NCBI RefSeq assembly: GCF_029633965.1
Contig: NZ_CP091277.1
Span: 1,919,940 to 1,983,939 of the forward strand
Direction of reading: 5' to 3'
DNA: 64,000 nucleotides
From: Methanogenium sp. S4BF
GTDB lineage: Archaea; Halobacteriota; Methanomicrobia; Methanomicrobiales; Methanomicrobiaceae
Below, one piece after another: positions 46,391 to 55,905 of this stretch; position 1 is the first letter of the stretch; every line of letters begins with the position of its first letter. Under the pieces are notes generated by a model, which ran no database searches, was not told the origin of the DNA, and saw only the letters and a program-made list of their open reading frames with translations. A program made the translations under genes and the position numbers.

Positions 46391-48511
46391 CTACGTGTGG
46401 GCTGTCCGGGGAATATGGAATGTAAATGAACCACCCGGGCCGCCGGTCTCGATCTCTATCGTCCCCCGCATCTGGCGGGTGAGGACATTGATCAGTTTGA
46501 TCCCCAGGGAGTCGAGGATTGTGATATCAAAGTCGGCGGGCAGGCCACAGCCGTCATCCCGGACTGAGAGGACATATTCATCATCCTTCATGGTCAGCCC
46601 GATAACGATCTTCCCCTCAGTTCTCCCTTTAAATCCATGTTTCAGAGAGTTTGATATGAGTTCGTTCACGATGAGGCCGCAGGGCAGGGCGGTGTCGAGA
46701 TCCATCGAATGGACCGTGATGTTGAAATCCACCGTGATGGCGGTCTCCAGGGAGTATGAGGATATCACTTCGGATGTCAAATTTCTGAGGTATCCGGCGG
46801 GATCAATGGATGCGAGGTTTTCAGACTGGTAGAGGGATTCATGCACCAGTGCCATGGACTTGATCCGGTTCTGGCTTTCGCGAAGGCGCTCCAGACTCTC
46901 CGGATCGGTGATCTTGTCCGCCTGCAGGGAGATGAGAGATGAGATGACCTGCATATTGTTCTTGACGCGGTGGTGCACTTCCTTTAAGAGCACCTCTTTC
47001 TCCTGCAGGGACCGGCGCAGTTCATCTTCAGCCTGTTTGCGTGAGGTGATGTCCAGTATGGAGGCGACATACCGGTCGGTACCGGGAATGGGTGAGGTCC
47101 AGCAGATAACATCCCTGTACGTCCCGTCCCGGACCCGGAACTCCACTTCATATTCCCGGGGCTGCATCGCGGGCATCCGGCCGGCCTCAGTCTCCGGTGG
47201 CCAGTGAATGTCAGGGGTTTTTGCTTCTTCCTCTTCTCCCGGCTCTCCGGTCCGGACACGGATAAACTCCTGCCAGCCCATCTGCTCTTCCACCTCTGCT
47301 TTGCTATACCCACTGAGGCGTTCAAATCGCGTATTGATGAGGGCCAGAGTGCCTTCCCGGGTCAGAATAGCGGTCGCCGCACCACCTACCTCAAAGAGGG
47401 TCCGGTAGTTTGCCTCGGAGAGGCGAATCTCCTCCTGCATTCTCCGCGCTTCGGTGACATCATCTGCTGAGTAGAGCACAGAGGTGACAAGGGTGCCTTC
47501 GTCCCGGAGAGCGGTAAAATGGCCGGCAATAATTCGTTCACCATGGGGTGTGATGACCGGATATTCAAAGGAATCATTCAGAACCGGCTTTCCGGTAAGG
47601 ATGCTGTTGAACCGGCGGCGTTCTTCCTCCCGGATCGTTTCCGGAAGGAATGTGGAGAACCAGTCATACCCGATGATCATGCGTTCAGACGTTCCCAGCA
47701 CCTCATCCGCCCGCCGGTTTGCAAGTGCAATGGTGTGATTCGCCTGTACTACAAAGAGCATCACTCCTGCGGTGTTAAGATAGGTCTGGGAACGCAGGCG
47801 TTCCTGTTCGCGCTCCTTCTCGGCTATTTTGCGTGCGGTTATATCGGTTACCGTGAGTACCACGGATTTGCCATAACCGCTTCCGACTGAGAGCAGCACG
47901 ATGATCTCGTCACCATTTTTCCGGAGAAATCGTGTCTCCACATCTGATGCGGACCGGACATCAGCGATGGCAGAGAAGAATGCCTTCATCTCATTGGTGT
48001 CCTTCCAGATGCGGGCAAGCTGTGCTCCCTGCAGTTCACCCGGGCGGTAGGCAAGCATCCGTTCCAGACGGCTGTTCACTTCACTGATGATGAGGCCGGG
48101 GTGTTCAAGGAGGAGAATGCCTGCCTGTGAGGTGGTAAAAATTGCTTCATAGCGTGCTTTCTCTTTATTCACCTCTCCTGAGAGAAGGGATATCGCAACG
48201 CCTGCTCCTACCAGCACAATGGAGTTGACAAAGATGAGATACGGTTCTGCAAGCACAGCGATGAACGGGTAGTGCAGGAGCATATTGAGAATTCCGACAA
48301 TAAGGGAGAAGGAGATGCCCCGTTCAGGAAAACGGTATGCGACAAAGATGATGGGAATCAGAAAGAGATATGGTGTCAGGTTGGTGATTCCGATCGATAT
48401 GCCATAGAGAATAATGGCAACGGAGATGATACTGAATGTGAGGATGACAGCAACCCAGAAATTCAGGTGCCATCCGACATCAGCAGCGGTGGTTCTCCGT
48501 GTACCCTCCAT
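46391..48511 (-). CDS. Membrane PAS sensor histidine kinase (HisKA_2 type)
   Basis: A 706-residue protein. About four N-terminal helices (residues 15-115) without a large outside loop are followed by PAS domains near 125-235, 240-365 and 370-490. The dimerisation domain is HisKA_2 type: H in LKEVHHRVKNNMQVISSLIS. The HATPase_c domain has the N-box LIVNELISNSLKHGF and G-box VRDDGCGLPADF. It should be an active kinase. It is divergent from the HTH-kinase gene at 48707; the shared 195-bp gap holds both promoters. Confidence 0.9.
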   Translation of the reverse strand: MEGTRRTTAADVGWHLNFWVAVILTFSIISVAIILYGISIGITNLTPYLFLIPIIFVAYRFPERGISFSLIVGILNMLLHYPFIAVLAEPYLIFVNSIVLVGAGVAISLLSGEVNKEKARYEAIFTTSQAGILLLEHPGLIISEVNSRLERMLAYRPGELQGAQLARIWKDTNEMKAFFSAIADVRSASDVETRFLRKNGDEIIVLLSVGSGYGKSVVLTVTDITARKIAEKEREQERLRSQTYLNTAGVMLFVVQANHTIALANRRADEVLGTSERMIIGYDWFSTFLPETIREEERRRFNSILTGKPVLNDSFEYPVITPHGERIIAGHFTALRDEGTLVTSVLYSADDVTEARRMQEEIRLSEANYRTLFEVGGAATAILTREGTLALINTRFERLSGYSKAEVEEQMGWQEFIRVRTGEPGEEEEAKTPDIHWPPETEAGRMPAMQPREYEVEFRVRDGTYRDVICWTSPIPGTDRYVASILDITSRKQAEDELRRSLQEKEVLLKEVHHRVKNNMQVISSLISLQADKITDPESLERLRESQNRIKSMALVHESLYQSENLASIDPAGYLRNLTSEVISSYSLETAITVDFNITVHSMDLDTALPCGLIVNELISNSLKHGFKGRTEGKIVIGLTMKDDEYVLSVRDDGCGLPADFDITILDSLGIKLINVLTRQMRGTIEIETGGPGGSFTFHIPRTAHT

Positions 48512-48660
48512 ATATATCCATAGGTTTTCTCATATTAAATGCACGTGATATTCTCAGATACCTGAAGACAGGATAATAGAGCGGGAATGGTCTGTATTCT
48601 ATTCTGCACCCGGCAACAAATGCAATATATATTCTGTATTGCATATCAAAAGAGAACAGC

Positions 48661-48671
48661 ATTATATATCA
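48661..48671 (+). promoter_or_regulatory. TATA box of the HTH-kinase gene
   Basis: ATTATATATC lies about 40 bases before the GTG at 48707. Transcription would start near 48690. The nearby GGAG at 48695-48698 serves as ribosome binding site. Confidence 0.5.
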
Positions 48672-48706
48672 GGAACAAATATACTAACGCGTACGGAGCG
48701 ATAGGT

Positions 48707-49936
48707 GTGGCACTGGAAATTGACGAAAGTAAACGGGAGCTATCACGGGTAAAAGAGCTTCTGAAAAATGAACCACGGGGGCTTTCCATCACAGATATCT
48801 CCCGGATTCTCAATATGAACCGGAATTCGGTTTCAAAATATCTTAATATGCTTCTCGTCTCCGGGCATGTTGATATGCGGTCCGTGGGGGTTGCAAAGGT
48901 TTATTTCCTCTCCCAGCGGGTTCCCATCTCCGCCATGCTCGACTTCTCTTCCGACTGTATTATCGTTCTGGATGCAGATCTGAAGATAGTTCAGCTTAAT
49001 GACAATTATGTTGATTTCTCCGGGTACCCACGGGAAGAGCTCATTGGTACATCGATTCTTGACCGTGAACTCCCGGTTCTGACCGATGCCATCGACCCGC
49101 ATATCTTTGAGGAGGTGCTCCGCGGTCAGGATCTCTCCCGTGAACTCTGGTGGGAGGCTGACGGTGAGGACTTCTCATTTTTGATCAAGATGATCCCCAC
49201 GGTCTTTGACGACGGACAGCCGGGTGCCACGGTGATTCTTGAAAATATCACCGACCTGAAACGGACAGAGCAGGAGTTGAAATCTGCCCTTGCAGAGAAA
49301 GAACAGCTCTTAACTGAGATTCATCAGCGTATCAGAAACAACCTGCAGGTGATCTCAAGCCTCATCAATCTCCAGACCTCAGAGGTGAAAGACCCGGATG
49401 CACAGCGGATTGTTCAGCAGACACAGAGCAGAATCGAGGCCCTTGCACTGGTACACGACAATCTTCATGACTCCCCTGACCACATGCATATCGCGGTGGA
49501 GGAGTATGTGAATGAACTGGTGGATTCACTCTTTGTCACTTATCGGGTGCCGACTGACCAGATTCGCTACAGTGTCAACGCCCCGGGAGTCCTGATAGGC
49601 CTCGATACCGCCGTCTCTTTTGGCCTTATCATCTCTGAACTGGTCACCAATGCAATCAAACATGCCTTCCCGGACGGACGTGAGGGATTTATTGCAATCA
49701 CGATTGTAAAGGATGACGGAAACCGCGTTGTTGTCTCAGTCAAGGATAATGGTATCGGCATCGGTGAGAGATACCGTTCGGGTGACGAGCGCTCCATTGG
49801 CCTGATGCTGGTCTCGACGCTGGTTGACCGGCAGCTGAACGGTACGATGGAGATATCAAATAAAAAAGGCACCAGTTATATGATTCAGTTTATTGAACGG
49901 GATGAGAAACCGGGCGCATTGACAAAGGAGTACTGA
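48707..49936 (+). CDS. HTH-PAS histidine kinase (DNA-binding kinase)
   Basis: A 409-residue soluble protein. I chose the GTG at 48707 (preceded by GGAG); the open frame upstream to 48587 covers the promoter. Residues about 8-65 form a winged HTH (LSITDISRILNMNRNSVSKY). A PAS domain (about 70-185) follows, then a HisKA_2 domain with H in LLTEIHQRIRNNLQVISSLI, and HATPase_c (LIISELVTNAIKHAF; VVSVKDNGIGIGE). A DNA-binding domain fused to a complete kinase is unusual, since DNA binding is normally left to the response regulator. The receiver gene one base downstream is its probable partner. Confidence 0.9.
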   Translation: MALEIDESKRELSRVKELLKNEPRGLSITDISRILNMNRNSVSKYLNMLLVSGHVDMRSVGVAKVYFLSQRVPISAMLDFSSDCIIVLDADLKIVQLNDNYVDFSGYPREELIGTSILDRELPVLTDAIDPHIFEEVLRGQDLSRELWWEADGEDFSFLIKMIPTVFDDGQPGATVILENITDLKRTEQELKSALAEKEQLLTEIHQRIRNNLQVISSLINLQTSEVKDPDAQRIVQQTQSRIEALALVHDNLHDSPDHMHIAVEEYVNELVDSLFVTYRVPTDQIRYSVNAPGVLIGLDTAVSFGLIISELVTNAIKHAFPDGREGFIAITIVKDDGNRVVVSVKDNGIGIGERYRSGDERSIGLMLVSTLVDRQLNGTMEISNKKGTSYMIQFIERDEKPGALTKEY

Positions 49937-49937
49937 C

Positions 49938-50321
49938 ATGGAAAAGCACCTGCGGGTACTGGTTGTCGAAGACGATGCAATCATCGGGATGGATATTGAG
50001 CACCGGGTAAAGAAGCTTGGGTATGAGGTGTGCGGTGTTGCAGATACCGCAGCAGAGGCACTGGATATCGCCTCCCGCAAACACCCAGACATCGCACTTA
50101 TGGATATCCGCCTCAGGGGAGAGGTGGACGGGATTGAGGCAGCACGCATGCTCAGGGACACCCTTTCGGTGCCGGTGATATTCATCACTGCCTATTCTGA
50201 TATGAAAATGCGGTCCCGTGCGCTGGATATGGAGCCCTTGGGCTATATCGTGAAACCGCTACGTGAAGTGGAACTGAAAAAGACGCTGGAAGCGGCTGAA
50301 GAGAAGATCCGTTCCGGTTAG
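49938..50321 (+). CDS. Single-domain response regulator (receiver only)
   Basis: A 127-residue CheY-like receiver. Acidic pocket EDD near residue 11, phospho-acceptor Asp in IALMDIRLRGEVDG, Thr in FITAYSD and Lys in YIVKPLREVEL. There is no output domain. It begins one base after the HTH-kinase stop codon, so the two form an operon. Because the kinase itself has the HTH, this receiver may act as phosphate acceptor or as an allosteric partner. Confidence 0.92.
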   Translation: MEKHLRVLVVEDDAIIGMDIEHRVKKLGYEVCGVADTAAEALDIASRKHPDIALMDIRLRGEVDGIEAARMLRDTLSVPVIFITAYSDMKMRSRALDMEPLGYIVKPLREVELKKTLEAAEEKIRSG

Positions 50322-50628
50322 GGTCGTTGTCTCTACCCTTTTTTTTGTTAATCTTTCTGTTATCTCTTTCAGATTGAATTACCTGTTCTTTCATTCGCCT
50401 CAAGATAAAAAGCAATAGGACAGGGGTATGACCTGAATGCCGATGAACCGGATACGAATCGCCATCTGTTGTATTGGTGCATCTCACCACGGGAAGGGGC
50501 GGCCGCCTGCCGCCTGCATGATGAGAGGCACGGTAGCGGTCAGGCAGCCTCTTCTCCCCGAGGCTGATTGTGGATTTGTGTTTGGGGGATAAAGGGGGTT
50601 TCCGGGCGTGGGGCGAAAGTGGATGTGC
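50322..50628. other. Convergent intergenic region
   Basis: 307 bp between two converging genes. Apart from the T-run terminator at the left I see nothing; no RNA gene or coding frame. Confidence 0.4.
50335..50347 (+). terminator. T-run after the receiver gene
   Basis: CC followed by eight T (50339-50346), 18 bases after the stop codon. Probable end of the HTH-kinase/receiver operon. Confidence 0.45.
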
Positions 50629-51714
50629 TCAGTGTTTATGCCGGTGATGGAGATCCGGGCGGTGGGGGTGCTCATGCTCGAGCGGCTTGTGCCAGTGTGG
50701 GTGGGAATGATATCCATCCTTATCAACCTGAGGCGCCTCCGGGCCGTGGATATGGTCGTCATGGTGCAGGTCATCATGGGCATGGCGGTGCGAATGACGC
50801 AATGGATCATGGGTGTGGCGGTGTGCGTGCTTCTCTGAAACCAAAAGCCAGGTTCCTGCCGCCATAAAGACGAAAGCGATGATAAACCCTGGTTCCGGGA
50901 GTTCGCGGAATATCAGCAGGGAGACAATGACCCCGAATACCGGGTTTGTGGAGAAGAGTGCACCGGCGCGGGCCGCCCCCAGCACGCGGAGTGAGCGGAG
51001 GAAACAGATCGTCATAATCCCGCCGAATCCGAGAATGCCGACCGCCATGCCGCCGAAAATGAAGGGCAAATCCGGGTAGGGCTGACCAAGGATGAAGACT
51101 ACCGCCGTGAGGATGAGACCTCCGGAGAGGCCCTTGATGGCGACCAGCTGTATCGGGTCCCTGCCTGAGACATGGCGGGAGATGTTCGTGTCAGTGCCCC
51201 AGAGAAAACAGGTGAGGATGACGCCCAGTGCGGCAAGGGAAAACCCGAACGGGCTTGACGGATCCCAGGTGAGGACCACACAGGAGAGGGTGATACAGGC
51301 GAGGGCACCCCATATCCGGCGGCCAACCGGCTCATGGAAGACGAGGGCGGCAACGAGGGTCGTGGCAACGGCCTCAAATCCCAGCAGGACTGCCGCTGTC
51401 GCAGCGGGAGTGTACTGGAGGGAGACCATTAAAACCAGGGTGGCAAGGACCGAACCGGAGAGTACCGACCCTGCAATCCACGGCAGGTCACGCCGTTCGA
51501 CGGGTGCCTCGCGGGTATGGTTTGTAGTGAAGAACCTGCGGCGTACAAGCCACAAAGCGGCAAAAAAGAGGCCGCTTCCCATATACAGCAGCGACGCGAG
51601 GGTGACCGGAGAGACACTGGTGAGGAGCAGTTTGGTGAGCGGCGCGGCTGATCCGAAGAAGAACGCTGCCGCAAGAATATAGAGCACACCGCGGGTGCCG
51701 TCACTCAGTGTCAT
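50629..51714 (-). CDS. EamA/DMT-family permease with histidine-rich C-terminal tail
   Basis: A 361-residue protein from the ATG at 51714 (MTLSDGTRGVLYILAAAFFF); the longer frame to 51993 is not membrane-protein-like. Two EamA repeats give ten helices (about residues 8-290). After the last helix (FMAAGTWLLVSEKH) come about 67 residues with 23 histidines in HxH and HH pairs (KHAHRHTH; DDLHHDDHIH; YHSHPHWHK; DLHHRHKH). His-rich tails in transporters usually bind Zn, Ni or Co. The family is broad (drug/metabolite exporters), so the substrate is a guess; a metal or metal complex is likely. Confidence 0.85.
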   Translation of the reverse strand: MTLSDGTRGVLYILAAAFFFGSAAPLTKLLLTSVSPVTLASLLYMGSGLFFAALWLVRRRFFTTNHTREAPVERRDLPWIAGSVLSGSVLATLVLMVSLQYTPAATAAVLLGFEAVATTLVAALVFHEPVGRRIWGALACITLSCVVLTWDPSSPFGFSLAALGVILTCFLWGTDTNISRHVSGRDPIQLVAIKGLSGGLILTAVVFILGQPYPDLPFIFGGMAVGILGFGGIMTICFLRSLRVLGAARAGALFSTNPVFGVIVSLLIFRELPEPGFIIAFVFMAAGTWLLVSEKHAHRHTHDPLRHSHRHAHDDLHHDDHIHGPEAPQVDKDGYHSHPHWHKPLEHEHPHRPDLHHRHKH

Positions 51715-51961
51715 AACAGTGAACTGTTGGCTCTCCCGCACGAAAAATACCGGTGTGAAGGTGCGGTAATGCGGAGGGTTTCGATGAGCGGTACAGCTGT
51801 TTCCGGGATGCTTCCGCCGCTGTAATGCTCGTATGGCTGATTGCTGTTCCGGTACACTGTGTCCCGGCAACCATTGCATAAAATGACACACGTTTCTGCA
51901 CACTTGCAACGGTATCGGCAGGGAGATAGACTTATGCTGATTACGGAAGATAATCCCTGTC

Positions 51962-54900
51962 ATGGAACTCCCGCAGGCATCGGATGCTCCCATCTCGGTT
52001 CTCTACGTTGATGATGAATATGCCCTGCTGGAGATCGGGAAGATATTTCTGGAGCGGGCCGAGGGCATCCGTGTTACGACCGTCGACAATACGGAGGATG
52101 CAATTCGGCTGCTTGTTGACGGTGCTTTTGATGCCATCGTCTCTGACTACCAGATGCCGGGCATGGACGGGATTGCTTTTCTCAAGTATATCCGCAGTAC
52201 ATACGGGTCTCTCCCCTTTCTTCTCTTCACCGGGAAGGGGCGTGAGGAGGTTGTCATCGAGGCGCTCAACAATGGCGCCGACTATTATGTGGAGAAGGCA
52301 GGGGCGCCCGAACCCCAGTTTGCGGATCTGGTGCACAAGATACGCCGTGCCGTTTCACGCTGCCGCATCGAACAGATCCTTTGCAGCACCTATGCGGAAC
52401 TCCAATCCTCCTACGAACAGCTGGCGGCCTTTGAAGCTGAACTGAAACTCCGCGAAGAGAGTATTGCTGCGATGCAGCAGGCCCTCAGAGAGTCTGAGCA
52501 GATTTATCAGGGAATTTTTGACCACACCGGGTCTGCAACGGCGATTTTTGAGGAGGATATGACCATTTCTCTTGCAAATACTGCATTTGCAGAGCTCACG
52601 GGATTTTCAAGGGAGGAGATTGAAGGCCGGATGAAATGGTCCCGGTTTGTGCACCCGGATGAACTGGCCCGCCTGACGGAGTACCATTGGTCACGGAGGC
52701 GTGACCCGGGGAGTGCACCAAAGCACTATGATATCCGGTTTGTGGACCGGTTTGGGAAAGAGCATATAATTTACATGACGACAGGCCTCATTCCGGGAAC
52801 CAGCCGGTCTGTCGCCTCCCATACTGACATAACCGAGCTCAAAGAGACGCGGGACCGTCTCACCCTCCTCGGGAATATTCTGGATGATTCCCGTAATGAG
52901 ATCTATATCTTTGATGCAGGCACGCTCCGGTTTGTGCAGGTGAACCGGGGCGGTCGGGAGAACATCGGGTATTCGATGGAGGAGCTCTCAACCCTCACGC
53001 CGGTTGATCTGAAACCGGAATGCACGGACGAGTCCTTTTGGGCGCTCCTTTCACCCCTGCTTGATGGAACGGAGGATCTGGTCAGTTTTACCACCAAACA
53101 CCGCCGCAAGGACGGTTCTGAATATCCGGTTGAGGTGCATCTCCACCTCTCCCGGGTGGTCACCCCTCCGGTCTTTGTCGCCGTGATAATCGACATCACC
53201 AGCCGGAGGGAGGTGGAGGAGGAGAACCGTATCCTGCGCCACATGGTGGACCATGCCTCGTCTTCCATCACGGTTCATGACTATGACGGACGGTTCATCT
53301 ATGCAAACGAGTGCACAATCGCGATGCACGGCTACAGCCGGGATGAGTTTATGGCCCTCCGTCTGGAGGACCTTGATGTGCCTGCCTCTGCTGCCCTGAT
53401 TGAAAAGCGCTTTCAGGAAGTGAGAGAAGAGGGTGAGTCGATATTTGAGGCAGAACGCTACCGCAAAGACGGGAGCATCCTTCCTGTTCTCGTCCACCTT
53501 TCCGTGGCGCAGTGGGGAGAACAGACAGTCCTCCTCAGCATCGCAGAAGATATTACTGAGTGGAAAGAGATCGAACATGCCCTGCGGGAGAGCAGAAAAC
53601 AGCTTTCATTTGCCCTTGAAGCTGCAAATGACGGGTTGTGGGACTGGAATATTCCCAAAGGGCAGGCCTTCTTCAGCCCGCAGTATCTGCGAATGCTTGG
53701 CTATGAACCTGACGAATTTGCCACCACGTACGATGCATGGTGGGAGTATGTACACCCGGATGACCGTGCTGATGCTCAGTCAGCCATTCTTGAGAGTATA
53801 GCGACAAAGGACGACTTTTCCCGGGAAATCCGTATGCGAAAAAAGGACGGTTCGTACCTCTGGATCCTCGCCCGCGGGAGGGTGATGGAAACAGATAGTG
53901 AGGGGCAACCGCTCCGGATGGTGGGTACGCATACGGATATCAGCCGACAAAAGCAGGTCGAGGAGGCCCTGCAGGAGAGTAGAAAACAGTTTTCATTTGC
54001 CCTTGATGCTGCAAATGAAGGACTTTGGGACTGGAATATGGTCAGTGATGCTGCAGAGGTCAGTTCACAGTACCTGCGGTTGCTTGGCTATGGACCCGGT
54101 GAATTTGCGGGCAACCGCTCTGCCTGGTCTGAGTATGTGCACCCGAATGACCGTGATGGTGTGGAATCTGCTATTCAGGAGGCAATTGCCAGGGATGGAT
54201 TGTACTCCCATGAATTCCGCATGCGCAAAAAGGATGGCACGTACGCCTGGTTTCTTGCCCGTGGCCGGGTGATGGAGAGGGATGATACGGGCCGGCCGCT
54301 CCGGATGGTAGGCACGCATATTGATATCAGCGGGCGCAGGCAGATTGAAGAGGCGCTGCGCCTTGCAAACCGAAAACTGCAGCTTTTGTCAGGTATCACC
54401 CGCCATGACATCCTCAACCAGGCGATGGCTCTGAACGGATATATCTGCCTCACAGAAGAGATGAATCCTGACCCGGCAATCCGGAAGTATCTGCAGAAGA
54501 TGCACAAAGCAGCATTCCTGATTGAGCAGACCATTGCATTCACCCGCGAGTATGAGCAGCTTGGAAAGAATGAACCCAAATGGCTCTCCGTTCAGAATGC
54601 GGTTGTCAATATTGCGATGACGGCTGACCTTCCGGTCACCGTTTGCTGTGAGGGGGTTGAGGTCTTCGCAGATCCCTTGATCACAACAGTCTTCTCCAAT
54701 ATGATGGACAACATTATCCGGCATGCCGGGGGTGCCACTGAGGTCATTGTCTCCTGTGTCCCTGAAGAGTCCGGTGGGTTTACGATTGTGTGGGAGGATG
54801 ATGGGGTGGGTATCCCGGATGCATTGAAAGAGAGGATATTTGACCGGGGACACGGGAGCAATACCGGTCTGGGGCTCTTTCTTGTCCGTGAGATCCTTGC

Positions 54901-55003
54901 CATCACCGGTATCGCGATCCGTGAATGCGGGATCGAAGGTAAGGGTGCCCGCTTTGAACTGCTGGTGCCTCCTGGCGGATGGCGAACAGAGGAAGGCGCC
55001 TGA
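51962..55003 (+). CDS. Receiver-PAS(5)-histidine kinase hybrid, HDxxN type
   Basis: A 1013-residue soluble protein. An N-terminal receiver (about 10-130; phospho-Asp in AIVSDYQMPGMDG, Lys replaced by a YYVEKAG context) is followed by five PAS domains (about 165-290, 295-420, 425-545, 550-675, 680-805) and a kinase core. PAS 4 and 5 are near copies (ESRKQLSFALEAANDGLWDW and ESRKQFSFALDAANEGLWDW). The phospho-acceptor is in LLSGITRHDILNQAMALNGY, the archaeal HDxxN form, with HATPase_c motifs MMDNIIRHAG, WEDDGVGIPD and GSNTGLGLFLV. A receiver placed before the kinase suggests it takes its own input phosphate. Confidence 0.9.
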   Translation: MELPQASDAPISVLYVDDEYALLEIGKIFLERAEGIRVTTVDNTEDAIRLLVDGAFDAIVSDYQMPGMDGIAFLKYIRSTYGSLPFLLFTGKGREEVVIEALNNGADYYVEKAGAPEPQFADLVHKIRRAVSRCRIEQILCSTYAELQSSYEQLAAFEAELKLREESIAAMQQALRESEQIYQGIFDHTGSATAIFEEDMTISLANTAFAELTGFSREEIEGRMKWSRFVHPDELARLTEYHWSRRRDPGSAPKHYDIRFVDRFGKEHIIYMTTGLIPGTSRSVASHTDITELKETRDRLTLLGNILDDSRNEIYIFDAGTLRFVQVNRGGRENIGYSMEELSTLTPVDLKPECTDESFWALLSPLLDGTEDLVSFTTKHRRKDGSEYPVEVHLHLSRVVTPPVFVAVIIDITSRREVEEENRILRHMVDHASSSITVHDYDGRFIYANECTIAMHGYSRDEFMALRLEDLDVPASAALIEKRFQEVREEGESIFEAERYRKDGSILPVLVHLSVAQWGEQTVLLSIAEDITEWKEIEHALRESRKQLSFALEAANDGLWDWNIPKGQAFFSPQYLRMLGYEPDEFATTYDAWWEYVHPDDRADAQSAILESIATKDDFSREIRMRKKDGSYLWILARGRVMETDSEGQPLRMVGTHTDISRQKQVEEALQESRKQFSFALDAANEGLWDWNMVSDAAEVSSQYLRLLGYGPGEFAGNRSAWSEYVHPNDRDGVESAIQEAIARDGLYSHEFRMRKKDGTYAWFLARGRVMERDDTGRPLRMVGTHIDISGRRQIEEALRLANRKLQLLSGITRHDILNQAMALNGYICLTEEMNPDPAIRKYLQKMHKAAFLIEQTIAFTREYEQLGKNEPKWLSVQNAVVNIAMTADLPVTVCCEGVEVFADPLITTVFSNMMDNIIRHAGGATEVIVSCVPEESGGFTIVWEDDGVGIPDALKERIFDRGHGSNTGLGLFLVREILAITGIAIRECGIEGKGARFELLVPPGGWRTEEGA

Positions 55004-55210
55004 CCGGCCGCGGTGTTCATGGAGGTGATTTTTGTTCGTCTCCCAATGTACATGTAAGGGCACAGCAGACCGAAAAAGGGCATCATACAGTCCCGGCCCC
55101 CTCAAGCAGAGGGATAGTGCGAAAGAAACTCCAAAAAACAGAGCGGAAGCGGTAATCTGACAGATTCTTTTTTGTTACCGGAAGATACAGAACGTTAGCG
55201 CCCGGTTTTA

Positions 55211-55858
55211 TCAGTCAGCACATGCTCCGGGAAACCGGACGGTCCAGGTCACTCCGTCCTCCTCCCGCCGTTCAGCCGTGCCCCTGAGTCGGTAACGGAC
55301 GATGTGTTCTGCAACTGACATACTGAGAGCCTCATTTTCGTCATCTTCATCAGAGAGGATATACTCAGGAAAACCGTTGTCCGCAACGACAAGGGTGTAC
55401 CAGCCATCGTCCCCGGGACCCGAAAAGGAGACATCCATTCTGCCCTCTGCAACGCCTTCAAATGAGCAGAGAACAGAACTCCGGATGATTTCTGCCAGGA
55501 CGAAGGCGCATGGTACCGCACAGGCGGCGGGCAGCATCGTCCTCCCGCAGTCCACCGATGACGCAATCCATGTCTGTGTACAATGAGTGAGGCGGACAGA
55601 CTTGACAATCTTCTCAAAGAGGAGCTGAGCACCCACAGCGGCAGGGGTGCCTGCCGCATACATGGTGCCGTGGACAATGGCCATCACCTTGGTGAGCGTC
55701 TGCAGCTCGCGCAGGGTGCACAGGGCGTCCTCGTCTGCCACCAGTGCCATCTTGATATCAAAAAGACTGGTGATGATCTGCAGGTCGTCTGCGACCCCCC
55801 GGTGGATCATCACCGCATCCGGGCCCCGATCTCCTCCTGCCCCAATCTGCCCATTCAT
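55211..55858 (-). CDS. Small kinase-like protein with degenerate HisKA_2/HATPase domains
   Basis: A 215-residue soluble protein with no sensor. Near residue 19, HRGVADDLQIITSLFDIK fits the HisKA_2 pattern (H-H-R-V-K-N-N-L-Q-V-I-S-S-L), and LTKVMAIVHGTMY follows as in true members. The ATPase half is worn: the N-box is LAEIIRSSVLCSF, without the Mg-binding Asn of NELxxNAxKH, and the G1 box is VVADNGFPEY with a single Gly. It is probably a pseudokinase or a scaffold for other kinases. The start could also be the in-frame ATG at MIHRG about 17 codons later, which has GGAGGAG upstream. Confidence 0.65.
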   Translation of the reverse strand: MNGQIGAGGDRGPDAVMIHRGVADDLQIITSLFDIKMALVADEDALCTLRELQTLTKVMAIVHGTMYAAGTPAAVGAQLLFEKIVKSVRLTHCTQTWIASSVDCGRTMLPAACAVPCAFVLAEIIRSSVLCSFEGVAEGRMDVSFSGPGDDGWYTLVVADNGFPEYILSDEDDENEALSMSVAEHIVRYRLRGTAERREEDGVTWTVRFPGACAD

Positions 55859-55905
55859 ACGGGGAATTTTGTTTGCAGGGTAAAAAATGTGTGTATGGTC
55901 TCTCG

